64,000 nt of DNA from NCBI RefSeq assembly GCF_030814215.1, contig NZ_JAUSUT010000001.1:2046001-2110000 (forward strand). Direction: 5' to 3'. Below are positions 32,000 through 40,736 of the stretch, piece by piece; position 1 is the first letter of the stretch, and every line of letters begins with the position of its first letter. A program made the position numbers and the translations under genes. A model generated the notes under the pieces. That model worked only from the letters and a program-made list of their open reading frames with translations. It was not told the DNA's origin and did no database searches. Source of the DNA: Amycolatopsis thermophila (GTDB lineage: Bacteria; Actinomycetota; Actinomycetes; Mycobacteriales; Pseudonocardiaceae).

Positions 32000-32499
32000 C
32001 GCTCGTCCCTCCCCCCGGACACCGAGCCGATCTTGGTGCGCAACGTGGCGATGGCCTTGCTCGCCTGGCTCTTCACCGTGCCCGTGCTGACGCCCAGCGA
32101 ACTGGCGATCTCCGACTCGGACAGGCCCTCGTAGTAGCGGAGGACGATCACCGCGCGCTGGCGTGGGGGCAGCTCGCGCAGCGCCTGCCACAGCGGCTCG
32201 TGCTCGAACGGGTCGACCGGTTCGTCGGTGCGCTGCTCGGGCAGCTCGGCGACGAGGCTCTCGCGGCGCAGACGGCGCCAGCGGCTGATGTGGGCGTTGG
32301 CCATCGCGCGGCGGACGTAGGCCAGCGGGTCGGCGGTCTTGCGCTGCACGTGCGTCCAGCGGGAGCCGATCTTCTCCAGCACGGTCTGCACCAGGTCGGC
32401 GGCGTCGTGCGGGTTGCCGGTGAGCGCGTGGCCGTAGCGGAGCAGGCCGGGCAGGCTCGCCTGCACGAACTCTCCGAAGTCCGCGAGCTCGTCGCTCAC
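31996..32499 (-). CDS. SigE-family (ECF) RNA polymerase sigma factor
   Basis: 167 residues from GTG 32499 behind GGGGAGGGGG. Region 2 is FGEFVQASLPGLLRYGHALTG with AADLVQTVLEKIGSRW, and region 4 is LPPRQRAVIVLRYYEGLSESEIASSLGVSTGTVKSQ. This small subfamily (SigE family, TIGR02983-like) is common in actinobacteria. The membrane protein encoded downstream overlaps it by four bases and probably controls it. Target promoters are unknown. Confidence 0.9.
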   Translation of the reverse strand: MSDELADFGEFVQASLPGLLRYGHALTGNPHDAADLVQTVLEKIGSRWTHVQRKTADPLAYVRRAMANAHISRWRRLRRESLVAELPEQRTDEPVDPFEHEPLWQALRELPPRQRAVIVLRYYEGLSESEIASSLGVSTGTVKSQASKAIATLRTKIGSVSGGRDER

Positions 32500-32652
32500 C
32501 GATGACCCCCTCCCCACCGGCCGGCCCACTCCCCACGTGATGGCCGGCACGGTCGAGGTCACCGTATCGCCTCCGTCAGCCGTTCGTCTTGCCCCTTCAC
32601 CGAGACCACGCATGGACGCCCCCTCCGGTTGTCCGCACTATCCGGGGACGCT

Positions 32653-33003
32653 TCAGCGCGGGTGTCGTTGCGCCAGGCTCGCGGGCAACCGGAAGACGCC
32701 GTCGGTGTCCGGGGGAAACGGGTGCACCGCGACGACCGCCGCGGCCGGGATGCGGCCGTAGACGTGCGGGAAGAGGATGCCCTCCGGGTGCGGAGGATCG
32801 CCCGCTTCCCAGCGCAGCGGGACGTCCAGGCGGGCCGGGTCGATCTCCAGCAGCACCAGGTCCGTGCGCCCGCGGTAGAGCGCGTTCGCCGGGATCGCCA
32901 CCGTGCCCGGGTCGGAGCAGTGGATGAAGCCGACGCTGTCGAGGGAGGGGGCGCGGTAGTCCGCGCCCGTCCACTCGTCCGCGCCGCAGAGGTGCAGGAT
33001 CAC
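32653..33003 (-). CDS. DUF952-family protein
   Basis: 116 residues from GTG 33003. The family blocks are VILHLCGADEW, VGFIHCSDPGTVAIPANALYRG, LVLLEIDPARL and the terminal ILFPHVYGRIP. DUF952 proteins are small and cytosolic, and some are annotated as glutathione-S-transferase-domain-like. Function is not established. The start overlaps the stop of the DUF5926 gene by one base (TAGTG), so the pair is coupled. Confidence 0.85.
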   Translation of the reverse strand: MILHLCGADEWTGADYRAPSLDSVGFIHCSDPGTVAIPANALYRGRTDLVLLEIDPARLDVPLRWEAGDPPHPEGILFPHVYGRIPAAAVVAVHPFPPDTDGVFRLPASLAQRHPR

Positions 33004-33878
33004 TAGCGCAGCGTCAGCTGGCGGCCGATGAGGCCGTCGCGGGCGCGGCGCTCCGCCGCGGTGAGCGGTTCGGCGTCGACCGACTTCAGGGCCTCCTCGA
33101 GCCGGTCGCCGAGCTGCTGCGCCGGCTCGGCCCACTCGCGGGCGTGCGCCTCGGGGTCCAGGTCCCACACCGGCACCAGCAGGCCGTGCGCCCGGAACGA
33201 CCCGGCGTACCGGGAGCCCTCGCCGAGGGACAGCTCGCCCGCCGCGGACAGCCGCGCAAGCGCTTGCATCAGGCGGCCCTCCGGCTCGCGGCGCACCCAG
33301 CGCAGGTGCGCCTTCTCGCCGGCGAGCACCCAGTACGAGCCGGTGCCCAGGCGCTCGGTCGGCATGATCGCCTCGTTGGCCCGCTCCAGCGACACCTTGA
33401 CGTCGCCGCTGGGGTCGGTGTCCTCGGGCAGCCACCAGTCGAAGTTCGGGTGCAGCGTGACGTCCAGCTCGGCGTCGGGCACCAGCAGGTCCTGCAGGCG
33501 CTCGCCGTCGGCGGGCGCGCTCGTGGTGTCCGGAACCGGCAGCACGTCGCCCGGTTCGGCGGTCAGCGCCCACCGGATCGCGCGGCCCAGGTCGCGGCTC
33601 ACGTCGCTGCTGCGGGTCTGCACCTGGAGCCCGACGAACACCTCGCCGTCGGTGCGGACGAACGCGGCGGCGGCCATCGGCAGCACGGTGGCCAGCGTGA
33701 TCTTCCGATCCCCCGCGTCCACAAGGGACAGCGGCGCGGTGGCCGACGGCACGAACTCGCGCAGCGCGATCAGCTCCGGCTCCGCGGCCAGCCCCTCGAA
33801 CGGCTGCGCCACGAACACGTCGCGGATCTTCGGTGCCTTGTCCTTCTTCGGACCCCGCTTGCGCGCGCCCTTGCCCAT
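33003..33878 (-). CDS. DUF5926-family protein
   Basis: 291 residues from ATG 33878 behind GAGGAGG. The basic start GKGARKRGPKKDKAPKIRDVF, then VAQPFEGLAAEPELIALREFVP and HPNFDWWLPED, match the DUF5926 proteins found across actinobacteria as I recall them. It is soluble, with no membrane segment and no catalytic motif that I recognise. It is divergent from the P450 gene and coupled to the DUF952 gene. Confidence 0.82.
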   Translation of the reverse strand: MGKGARKRGPKKDKAPKIRDVFVAQPFEGLAAEPELIALREFVPSATAPLSLVDAGDRKITLATVLPMAAAAFVRTDGEVFVGLQVQTRSSDVSRDLGRAIRWALTAEPGDVLPVPDTTSAPADGERLQDLLVPDAELDVTLHPNFDWWLPEDTDPSGDVKVSLERANEAIMPTERLGTGSYWVLAGEKAHLRWVRREPEGRLMQALARLSAAGELSLGEGSRYAGSFRAHGLLVPVWDLDPEAHAREWAEPAQQLGDRLEEALKSVDAEPLTAAERRARDGLIGRQLTLR

Positions 33879-33955
33879 CTCGCCTCCTCGTAAGCCTGGT
33901 CGCAGACGCTACCGAACCACGCACACCGCCCCGGATCGGGGATTAGGCTCGGGTC

Positions 33956-35122
33956 GTGTTCGATCCCCGTGACCCGGCCTTCCTCGCCGACCCGTACCCC
34001 GAGTTCGCCCGCCTGCGCGCACAAGCGCCGGTGCACCGGCACGACGGCCTCGGCCTGGCGATCGCCGTGTCGCACGGGGCGGCGTCGGCCGTGCTGCGGC
34101 ACCGCGGCCTGGGCCGGATCTGGACCGACGCGAGCCCGCCCGAGCAGTTCGTCTCGTTCAACCTGCTGCACCGCAACTCGCTGCTGGAGAACGAACCCCC
34201 GGTGCACACGCGCCTGCGCCGGTCGATCTCGTCGGCGTTCGGGCGCGGGCACGTCGAGCGGCTGCGGCCGACGGTGGCGAAGCTGGCGGACGGCCTGGTC
34301 GAGAACCTGGCCGGTGCGATCGCCGCCGGCGGGTCCGCCGATCTGCTGGACGCGCTCGCCCAGCCGCTGCCGGTCGCGGTGATCTCCGAGCTGCTGGACG
34401 TGCCCGAGGCCGACCGGCCGCGGCTGGTGCCGTGGTCGAACGCGATCGTGAAGATGTACGAGTACGGCCTGCCGGAGTCCGGCCGGGTGGCGGCCGAACG
34501 GGCGGCGACGGAGTTCGTGGCCTTCCTGCGCGAGCTGGCCGGACGACGCCGGCGGGAACCGGGCGAGGACCTGATCACGGACCTGATCGAAGCCGGGCTG
34601 ACCGAGGACGAGGTCGTCGCCACCGCCGTGCTGCTGCTGATGGCCGGCCACGAGGCCACGGTCAACGTCATCGGCAACGGCGTGTGGGCCCTGCTCCGGT
34701 ACCCGGACCAGTGGCGGCGCCTGCTCGACGACCCCGGCCTGCTGGACACGGCCGTCGAGGAGCTGATCCGCTTCGACGCGCCGCTGCAGCTGTTCGAGCG
34801 CACCGCGACCGAGGACGTCGAGATCGCCGGGTTCCGCGTGGCGAAGGGTGAGAAGATCGCCGCCCTGCTCGGCGCGGCGGCCCGTGACCCGGATGTGTTC
34901 CCCGACCCGGACGCGCTCGACGTCGGGCGCACCGACGGCGCGCACCTCGGTTTCGGCGCCGGGATCCACTACTGCATCGGGGCGCCGCTGGCGCGGATCG
35001 AGATCGCGGCGGCGCTGTCCGCGCTCACCCGTCGGCTGCCCGGCCTGCGGCTGGCGGCCGAGCCGGAGCGGCGGCCGGAGTTCGTGATCCGCGGGCTGAG
35101 GAACCTGCCGGTGACGGTCTAG
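33956..35122 (+). CDS. Cytochrome P450
   Basis: 388 residues from GTG 33956. The haem-binding loop FGAGIHYCIGAPLAR gives the thiolate ligand Cys340. The I-helix has LLMAGHEATVN (oxygen-activation site) and the K-helix ExxR is EELIR. A soluble class I bacterial P450 is indicated, which takes electrons from ferredoxin; no ferredoxin gene is adjacent. The substrate cannot be predicted. TAGGCT at 33944-33949 lies six bases before the GTG, so the transcript is probably leaderless. Confidence 0.93.
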   Translation: MFDPRDPAFLADPYPEFARLRAQAPVHRHDGLGLAIAVSHGAASAVLRHRGLGRIWTDASPPEQFVSFNLLHRNSLLENEPPVHTRLRRSISSAFGRGHVERLRPTVAKLADGLVENLAGAIAAGGSADLLDALAQPLPVAVISELLDVPEADRPRLVPWSNAIVKMYEYGLPESGRVAAERAATEFVAFLRELAGRRRREPGEDLITDLIEAGLTEDEVVATAVLLLMAGHEATVNVIGNGVWALLRYPDQWRRLLDDPGLLDTAVEELIRFDAPLQLFERTATEDVEIAGFRVAKGEKIAALLGAAARDPDVFPDPDALDVGRTDGAHLGFGAGIHYCIGAPLARIEIAAALSALTRRLPGLRLAAEPERRPEFVIRGLRNLPVTV

Positions 35123-35185
35123 AAGTTTCGGCTGGTTGTCGCCCGACCGGGTCCGCGGCGAGCATGCCGTGATCACCTGGACCAA

Positions 35186-35202
35186 GGCGTTGTCAGAACG
35201 CC
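35186..35202. terminator. Short hairpin between convergent genes
   Basis: GGCGTT (35186-35191) pairs with AACGCC (35197-35202) around a 5-nt loop, immediately before the DUF4328 stop on the other strand. The stem is short, so it is only a candidate terminator. Confidence 0.4.
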
Positions 35203-36123
35203 CTAGCGGGCCGCGCCGGCGGGGCGCGCGTGGCGCAGTTCGGGCGCGGGCGCGCCCTTCACCGAGCGCACCTGCAGCGGGCGCAGCCGGCCGGGGCGGA
35301 CCGGCGCCAGCAGCGTCGTGAACCGGTACACCAGCACCGCGCTCAGCCCGGCCAGCACCGCGGCCGAGGTGTTGAGCAGGCCGGTCAGCAGGACCGCGTC
35401 GGCCATCGCCTGGACGCCGTCCTTGAAGCGCCACGCGATCACCAGCACCATCAGCACCCCGTTGACCACCCAGGCCGCCCACCAGGCGAGCACCAGCCGC
35501 GACGGGCGGGGCCGCCGCGACGGCGGGCGGCCCAGGACGAGGTGCTCCAGCTCGGCGACGATCGAGCCGGCCATCACCAGGTTCACGCCCGGCACCAGCA
35601 CCCCGGCGACGACCTCGCGCGTCGACCGGGCCGGTTCCTGCCCGGCGGCCTCCGCGGCGGCACCGCGGGCGACCAGCAGCCACCACAGCGTCGCCGCGAT
35701 GCCGATCAGTCCGAACACGACGGTCAGCAGCGACGCGATGATCTCCAGCGCGTCGGAGAACGCCACGGTCGCGGCGTGCAGGGCCGACGTGCGGCTCATC
35801 ACCAGCAGCGCGTAGCGCCAGAACTCCGCCCCCGCGGCGATGGCCGCGAGACCGGTGATGAACCACAGGATCGTGACCGCGTTGCGGTGCAGCACGCGCA
35901 CCCGCTCGACCGGGCTCGGGTAGCCGGACGGCGTGCCGGGCACCGCCGTCGGCACCCGCCAGGCCAGGTGCGGGAAGCCCCAGCGCGGCGGCACGTGGTA
36001 CGACGGCGGGCCGTCGTAGCGCTCGGCCGGCCGGGCCGGCCGGGGCCGGATCGCACCCGGCGGAGGGCTGGCCACCCAGCGGACACGGGGTCGCGGGCGG
36101 TACGGCCTCGGGGACGGGTGCAC
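35203..36123 (-). CDS. DUF4328-domain membrane protein
   Basis: 306 residues from GTG 36123. A Pro/Arg-rich cytosolic N-terminus of about 75 residues is followed by four to five membrane helices (about 82-100, 125-155, 180-200, 220-240, 255-275). The region between VTILWFITGLAAIAAGAEFW and NTSAAVLAGLSAVLVYRF resembles DUF4328 proteins of actinobacteria. Function is unknown. It begins seven bases after the rhodanese stop and is probably co-transcribed with it. Confidence 0.8.
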   Translation of the reverse strand: MHPSPRPYRPRPRVRWVASPPPGAIRPRPARPAERYDGPPSYHVPPRWGFPHLAWRVPTAVPGTPSGYPSPVERVRVLHRNAVTILWFITGLAAIAAGAEFWRYALLVMSRTSALHAATVAFSDALEIIASLLTVVFGLIGIAATLWWLLVARGAAAEAAGQEPARSTREVVAGVLVPGVNLVMAGSIVAELEHLVLGRPPSRRPRPSRLVLAWWAAWVVNGVLMVLVIAWRFKDGVQAMADAVLLTGLLNTSAAVLAGLSAVLVYRFTTLLAPVRPGRLRPLQVRSVKGAPAPELRHARPAGAAR

Positions 36124-36130
36124 GCCGGAC

Positions 36131-36481
36131 CTACAGGACTTCCGGTGGACCGTCGTGCTCGCCGACGACCGGGCGGCCCTCGGTCTCCCACGACTTCATG
36201 CCGCCGGCCACGTTGATCGCGTCCCAGCCGCTCGCGTTGAGCCAGGCCGCGGCGCGCGCGGAGCGGCCGCCCGTGCGGCACACCACGTACAGCGGCTTGT
36301 CGTCGGGCAGCTGGGCCAGCTCGTCGGTGCGCGCCGGCAGCTCGCCGAGCGGGATGTGCACCGCGCCCGGGGCGTGGCCGGCGTCCCATTCGTCCTGCTC
36401 GCGCACGTCCAGCAACACCAGCCCGTCCGCGGGCAGTTCGGAGACGGACGCGGTCGGAATGTCACCTGGTTGCACGTTCAC
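36131..36481 (-). CDS. Rhodanese-like sulfurtransferase
   Basis: 116 residues from GTG 36481 (GTG 36475 is possible). A single rhodanese domain reads LVLLDVREQDEWDAGHAPGAVHIPLGEL, with the active-site loop VVCRTGGRS (Cys68), then AAWLNASGWDAINVAGGMKSW. Such proteins carry a persulfide sulfur on the Cys for thiol or sulfur-transfer reactions. It is the first gene of a pair with the DUF4328 protein. Confidence 0.92.
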   Translation of the reverse strand: MNVQPGDIPTASVSELPADGLVLLDVREQDEWDAGHAPGAVHIPLGELPARTDELAQLPDDKPLYVVCRTGGRSARAAAWLNASGWDAINVAGGMKSWETEGRPVVGEHDGPPEVL

Positions 36482-36525
36482 ATACTGACACGCAACCCCA
36501 TCAACTGCACGTGAACCCCGAACCC

Positions 36526-36560
36526 AAGAAGGCCACCTCCGCGAGGGAGGTGGCCTTCTT
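36526..36560 (-). terminator. Strong hairpin terminator downstream of the acetate symporter gene
   Basis: AAGAAGGCCACCTCC (36526-36540) pairs perfectly over 15 bp with GGAGGTGGCCTTCTT (36546-36560) around GCGAG. It follows the actP-like stop at 36576 by 16 bases on the minus strand. Confidence 0.85.
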
Positions 36561-36575
36561 TCCGCCAGCGGGGTG

Positions 36576-38183
36576 TCAGTGCGTCGTCGCCTTCTCGGCG
36601 TGAGCGCCGGTCAGCGAACGGACCTCCATCTCGGCGTACTTCTTCTCGTTGCGCTCCTTCGACAGGACGGTGCCGAGGAAGCCCAGCAGGAACGACGCCG
36701 GGATGGACACCAGGCCCGGGTTCTCCAGTGGGAACCAGTGGAAGTCCACACCCTTGATCATCGGCTTCGACCCGCCGGACACCGCCGGCGAGAAGACGAT
36801 CAGCACGATGGTGATCACCAGCCCGCCGTACATGCTCCACAGCGCGCCCTGCGTGTTGAACCGCTTCCAGAACAGCGAGTACAGCAGCGTCGGCAGGTTC
36901 GCCGAGGCCGCCACCGCGAAGGCCAGCGCGACCAGGAAGGCCACGTTCTGGTTCTTCGCGAGGATGCCGCCGACGATGGCGAGCGCACCGATCACCAGCG
37001 CGGTGATGCGGGCGACCCGCACCTCGGCCTGCTTGCTGTCGACCTGACCCTTCTTGATCACGTTGGCGTACACGTCGTGCGCGAACGACGCCGACGCGGT
37101 GATCGTCAGGCCGGCCACCACGGCGAGGATCGTCGCGAACGCGACCGCGGAGATGAAGCCGAGCAGCACCGGGCCGCCCAGTTCGAGCGCCAGCAGCGGC
37201 GCCGCCGAGTTCGTCGTGCCCGGCGCCTTGTTGATCTTTTCCGGGCCCACCAGTGCGCCCGCGCCGTACCCCAGCACCAGCGTGAACAGGTAGAAGATGC
37301 CGATCAGGACGATCGCCCAGACGACCGACTTCCGCGCGTCCTTCGCCGTGGGCACGGTGTAGAAGCGCATCAGCACGTGCGGCAGGCCCGCGGTGCCCAG
37401 CACCAGCGCGATGCCCAGCGACAGGAAGTCCAGCTTGCTGGTCCCGGTCTTGCCGTACTGCTTGCCCGGGTCGAGCAGCGCCGCGCCGGTCTTGCCACCG
37501 CTGTCGACAGCACCCTGCAGCAGGTTCGAGAAGTTGAACCCGAACTTGCCCAGCACCCACAGGGTCATCGCCAGCGCGCCCAGGATGAGCAGGACGGCTT
37601 TGATGATCTGAACCCAGGTGGTGCCCTTCATGCCGCCGATGAGCACGTACACGATCATCAGCACACCGACGATCGCGATGACCGCGTTCTGGCCCCACTC
37701 CCCGGTGATCCCGAGCAGCAGGTTGACCAGGCCGCCGGCCCCGGCCATCTGCGCGAGCAGGTAGAAGAACGACACCGCGAGGGTCGACACCGCCGCCGCG
37801 GCGCGGATCGGCCGCTGCCGCATGCGGAACGCGACCACGTCGCCGAGGGTGAACTTGCCGGTGTTGCGCAGCAGCTCGGCGACCAGCAGCAGCGCGACCA
37901 GCCAGGCGACGAGGAACCCGATGGAGTAGAGGAACCCGTCGTACCCGTTGATCGCGATGGCGCCGGCGATACCGAGGAACGACGCCGCGGACAGGTAGTC
38001 ACCCGAGATCGCGATGCCGTTCTGCGGGCCGGTGAACGAGCGGCCGGCCGCGTAGTAGTCGGAGGCGGTCTTCGTGTTGCGGCTGGCGCGGAACACGATG
38101 ACCAGCGTGATCGCGACGAAGATCGCGAAGATGATGATGTTCAGCGTCGGGTTGCTGCCCTCGACGCCCGCGGCCAGGTGCAT
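36576..38183 (-). CDS. actP: Cation/acetate symporter (SSS family)
   Basis: 535 residues from ATG 38183, about 13 membrane helices. The family blocks FTGPQNGIAISGDYLSAASF, GIAGAIAINGYDGFLYSIGF, LIGGMKGTTWVQIIKAV and GTAGLPHVLMRFYTV identify ActP-type sodium:monocarboxylate symporters. It takes up acetate or similar short acids. The start shares one base with the DUF485 stop (TGATG), the usual ActP/YjcH pairing. Substrate range (acetate, propionate, pyruvate) is not settled by sequence. Confidence 0.9.
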   Translation of the reverse strand: MHLAAGVEGSNPTLNIIIFAIFVAITLVIVFRASRNTKTASDYYAAGRSFTGPQNGIAISGDYLSAASFLGIAGAIAINGYDGFLYSIGFLVAWLVALLLVAELLRNTGKFTLGDVVAFRMRQRPIRAAAAVSTLAVSFFYLLAQMAGAGGLVNLLLGITGEWGQNAVIAIVGVLMIVYVLIGGMKGTTWVQIIKAVLLILGALAMTLWVLGKFGFNFSNLLQGAVDSGGKTGAALLDPGKQYGKTGTSKLDFLSLGIALVLGTAGLPHVLMRFYTVPTAKDARKSVVWAIVLIGIFYLFTLVLGYGAGALVGPEKINKAPGTTNSAAPLLALELGGPVLLGFISAVAFATILAVVAGLTITASASFAHDVYANVIKKGQVDSKQAEVRVARITALVIGALAIVGGILAKNQNVAFLVALAFAVAASANLPTLLYSLFWKRFNTQGALWSMYGGLVITIVLIVFSPAVSGGSKPMIKGVDFHWFPLENPGLVSIPASFLLGFLGTVLSKERNEKKYAEMEVRSLTGAHAEKATTH

Positions 38184-38533
38184 CACTGGGCGCCTCCTTC
38201 GATCTCGCCACGGATCTTGTCGGCGACCGGGTCGAGCTTGCGGTTGGCGTACCGCACGTACAACCCGGTGATGACGAACGTCGACACGAACTGCAGGAGA
38301 CCGATGAGCAGGCCGACGTTGAAGTTGCCGATCAGCTTCGTCGACATGAAGGCGTGCGCGTAGGCGGCGAGCAGGACGTAGACGAGGTACCAGATGAGGA
38401 AGAGGACGGTCATCGGGAAGACGAAGGTCCGCAACCTCTTGCGGAGCTGGGCGAACTCGGGGCTCGCCTGCACCTTCTGCCAGTTGTCGCCCGGGCCCGT
38501 CTCGTCGACGAGGCCCTGGTCGCTGGTGCTCAC
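38183..38533 (-). CDS. DUF485 (YjcH-like) membrane partner of the symporter
   Basis: 116 residues from GTG 38533 behind GGGAGG. Two membrane helices (about 40-62 and 75-100) with FPMTVLFLIWYLVYVLLAAYA and GLLQFVSTFVITGLYVRYANRKLDP are typical of DUF485 proteins, which are nearly always encoded directly before ActP-type symporters. A role in symporter assembly or stability is inferred from this association. Confidence 0.92.
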   Translation of the reverse strand: MSTSDQGLVDETGPGDNWQKVQASPEFAQLRKRLRTFVFPMTVLFLIWYLVYVLLAAYAHAFMSTKLIGNFNVGLLIGLLQFVSTFVITGLYVRYANRKLDPVADKIRGEIEGGAQ

Positions 38534-38911
38534 GGGACAACCTCCCTGTCCATGGTCTCTACCTCTTCGGGTCGTGTGATGCGGGTAGATCTTGCCCTGA
38601 AACGTCGGACTTGTTGTTAATCCTTTCGAGTGAATGATCTTACGGAGAGTTGACGATCTTACGCCGGTTTAACGCGGGTATGTCCAATTCGGGAATAACC
38701 AAATGAGCAAGATTCTCCCCAGCGTCAACCGAGGGTAAAGACAACCGCTGAACGGGTTAACTGTGCGAGGGGTACCCGGTTGGTCACTTGCGGTGGCTAG
38801 CACACGGCCCGTTCGGGGAGGGATCCGGGTCGGCCGCGCCTCGGCGGACTTGACGGGGTTGCAGAACGGGGGATGTCAAGGCCGCCGCCGGGCCTGCCGG
38901 CGTGGCGGCAG
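38534..38911. promoter_or_regulatory. AT-richer control region upstream of the DUF485-actP operon
   Basis: No gene is seen in these 378 bp. The part from about 38600 to 38760 is markedly AT-rich. GATCTTACG occurs at 38636-38644 and 38655-38663, 19 bp apart, a direct repeat suited to a regulator dimer on one face of the helix. A third GATCTT lies near 38587. LytTR regulators bind such spaced direct repeats, and one is encoded at 41231-42055. Confidence 0.45.
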
Positions 38912-40693
38912 CTACTTGCGGTGCCGGCCGCGGCTCATGCGCGCTCGTTCCTCCGCCTGACCGAAGCGCGCGACCGCCCGGTCACGCATGAAACCCAGCC
39001 GGTCGGGGGCGTGCAGTCGCAGCATCACGGCGTTCACGTCGACCGGTTTGCCGTTCGGCGTCGCGAGGCTCACCAGGACCGTCACGGCGAACGCCACCGG
39101 CACCGTCACCAGCGCGGGCTGCCCGGCGAACCACGGCGCCCAGTCCCCGGTGAACCGGCTGACCATCCCGACGACCAGCGCGCCCAGCACCAGCCCGCCG
39201 CCGATGATCATGCCCGCCATCGCGCCCGGCCAGGTCAGCCTGCGCCACCACACCCCGAGCAGCAGCAGCGGCGAGAACGTCGACGCGGCCAGCGCGAACG
39301 ACATCCCGACGCTCAGCGACAGGTCTTCCGGCCGCAGGAACAACGCCAGCGCCAGCGGCACCAGCCCCACCAGCCCGGCGGCGATGCGGAAGTCCAGCAC
39401 CCGGCCCTTCGACAGGTCCGTCGACACCACGCCCGCCAGGCTCACCAGCAGTCCCGACGACGTCGACAGGAACGCCGCGAACGCGCCGGCCAGCACCACC
39501 GCCCCGAGGATCTGCCCGGCCACCCCCGGCACCATCGCCGACGGCAACCGCAGCACGGCGGCGTCCGTCTGGCCGGTCACCAGCAGCTCCGGCACGTACA
39601 TCCGGGACAGCGCGCCGAGGATCGTCGGGAACAGGTAGAACAGCCCGAGCAGCAGCAGCACGTGCACGGTGGTCCGTCGAGCCGCCCGCCCGTCCGGGTT
39701 GGTGTAGAAGCGCACCAGCACGTGCGGCAGTCCCATCGTGCCCAGGAACGTGGCGAAGATCAGCGAGTACGTCTGCAGCAGGTCCTCGAGCCCGTCCGAC
39801 CCCGGCCGCAGCCACTCGGCGTTGACGACCTCCGCGTCCGACACCGTCGGCACCGGCGTGCCGGCCGGGAACCGCACCTCGGTGCCCTTCGCCAGCTCCT
39901 GCGTCGAACCCCGCACCCAGACCTGCTCGTGCGCGGCCGCCTCGCCCGGGTGCCGGATCATCACCTGGGTCAGCGTGTGCACGTCGAACGCGACGTCGGT
40001 GCGGACGTCCACAGTGGTCTCGGACGCGAACACCGGCGGCGCGGGCGATCCGAGCGCACCGGCCGGTCCCGGCTTCCCGCCCACCAGGAACACCGCGCAC
40101 AGCACGAACGCCGGCACCGCGATCGCGAACAGCTTCAGCCAGTACTGGAACGCCTGCACCACGGTGATCGCGCGCATCCCGCCCGCGATGACGTTGATGG
40201 CCACCAGCGCGAACACGGTGAGCGAACCGACCCAGCCGGGCACGTTCAGCACCGTCGTCAGCGCCAGCCCGGCGCCCTGCAACTGCGGGACCATGTACAG
40301 GATCCCGACGAACACCACGAAGAACGTGCCGCACCGGCGCAGGGCGACCGAACCGAGCCGCGCCTCCAGGAAGTCCGGCAGCGTGTAGGCACCCGACCGG
40401 CGCAGCGGCGCGGCCACGAACAGCATCAGCGCGAGGTAGCCGGCGGTGAAGCCGATCGGGAACCACAGCCCGTCGGCGCCATCCTTGAGGATGATGCCGG
40501 TGATGCCGAGGAACGACGCGGCGGACAGGTACTCACCGGAGATGGCGGCGGCGTTGCGGCGGGACCGGACGGTACGGCGCGCGACGAGGAAGTCGTGGGT
40601 GGTGTTGGCGAACCGGGACGAGCGGTGACCCAGGTAGAAGGTCAGCACGGCGACGGTCGCGATGCCGCTCAGCGCCCACGGATTCAGCTGCAC
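38912..40693 (-). CDS. Sodium:solute symporter (MctC/ActP-like monocarboxylate transporter)
   Basis: 593 residues from GTG 40693, with 12-13 membrane helices. SAAASFLG-type blocks (AAISGEYLSAASFLGITG), NVIAGGMRAITVVQAFQYWLK and GTMGLPHVLVRFYTNPDG place it in the SSS family near MctC. A periplasmic or cytosolic insert of about 110 residues (about 225-335, with TTVDVRTDVAFDVHTL) distinguishes it from the actP-like protein at 36576-38183. It is preceded by a small membrane protein and a LytS/LytTR system, which probably controls it. Confidence 0.88.
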   Translation of the reverse strand: MQLNPWALSGIATVAVLTFYLGHRSSRFANTTHDFLVARRTVRSRRNAAAISGEYLSAASFLGITGIILKDGADGLWFPIGFTAGYLALMLFVAAPLRRSGAYTLPDFLEARLGSVALRRCGTFFVVFVGILYMVPQLQGAGLALTTVLNVPGWVGSLTVFALVAINVIAGGMRAITVVQAFQYWLKLFAIAVPAFVLCAVFLVGGKPGPAGALGSPAPPVFASETTVDVRTDVAFDVHTLTQVMIRHPGEAAAHEQVWVRGSTQELAKGTEVRFPAGTPVPTVSDAEVVNAEWLRPGSDGLEDLLQTYSLIFATFLGTMGLPHVLVRFYTNPDGRAARRTTVHVLLLLGLFYLFPTILGALSRMYVPELLVTGQTDAAVLRLPSAMVPGVAGQILGAVVLAGAFAAFLSTSSGLLVSLAGVVSTDLSKGRVLDFRIAAGLVGLVPLALALFLRPEDLSLSVGMSFALAASTFSPLLLLGVWWRRLTWPGAMAGMIIGGGLVLGALVVGMVSRFTGDWAPWFAGQPALVTVPVAFAVTVLVSLATPNGKPVDVNAVMLRLHAPDRLGFMRDRAVARFGQAEERARMSRGRHRK

Positions 40694-40736
40694 GATGCGG
40701 ATTGTCCCCTGCCCGCGCTCCGGGCCGACGGACCGG

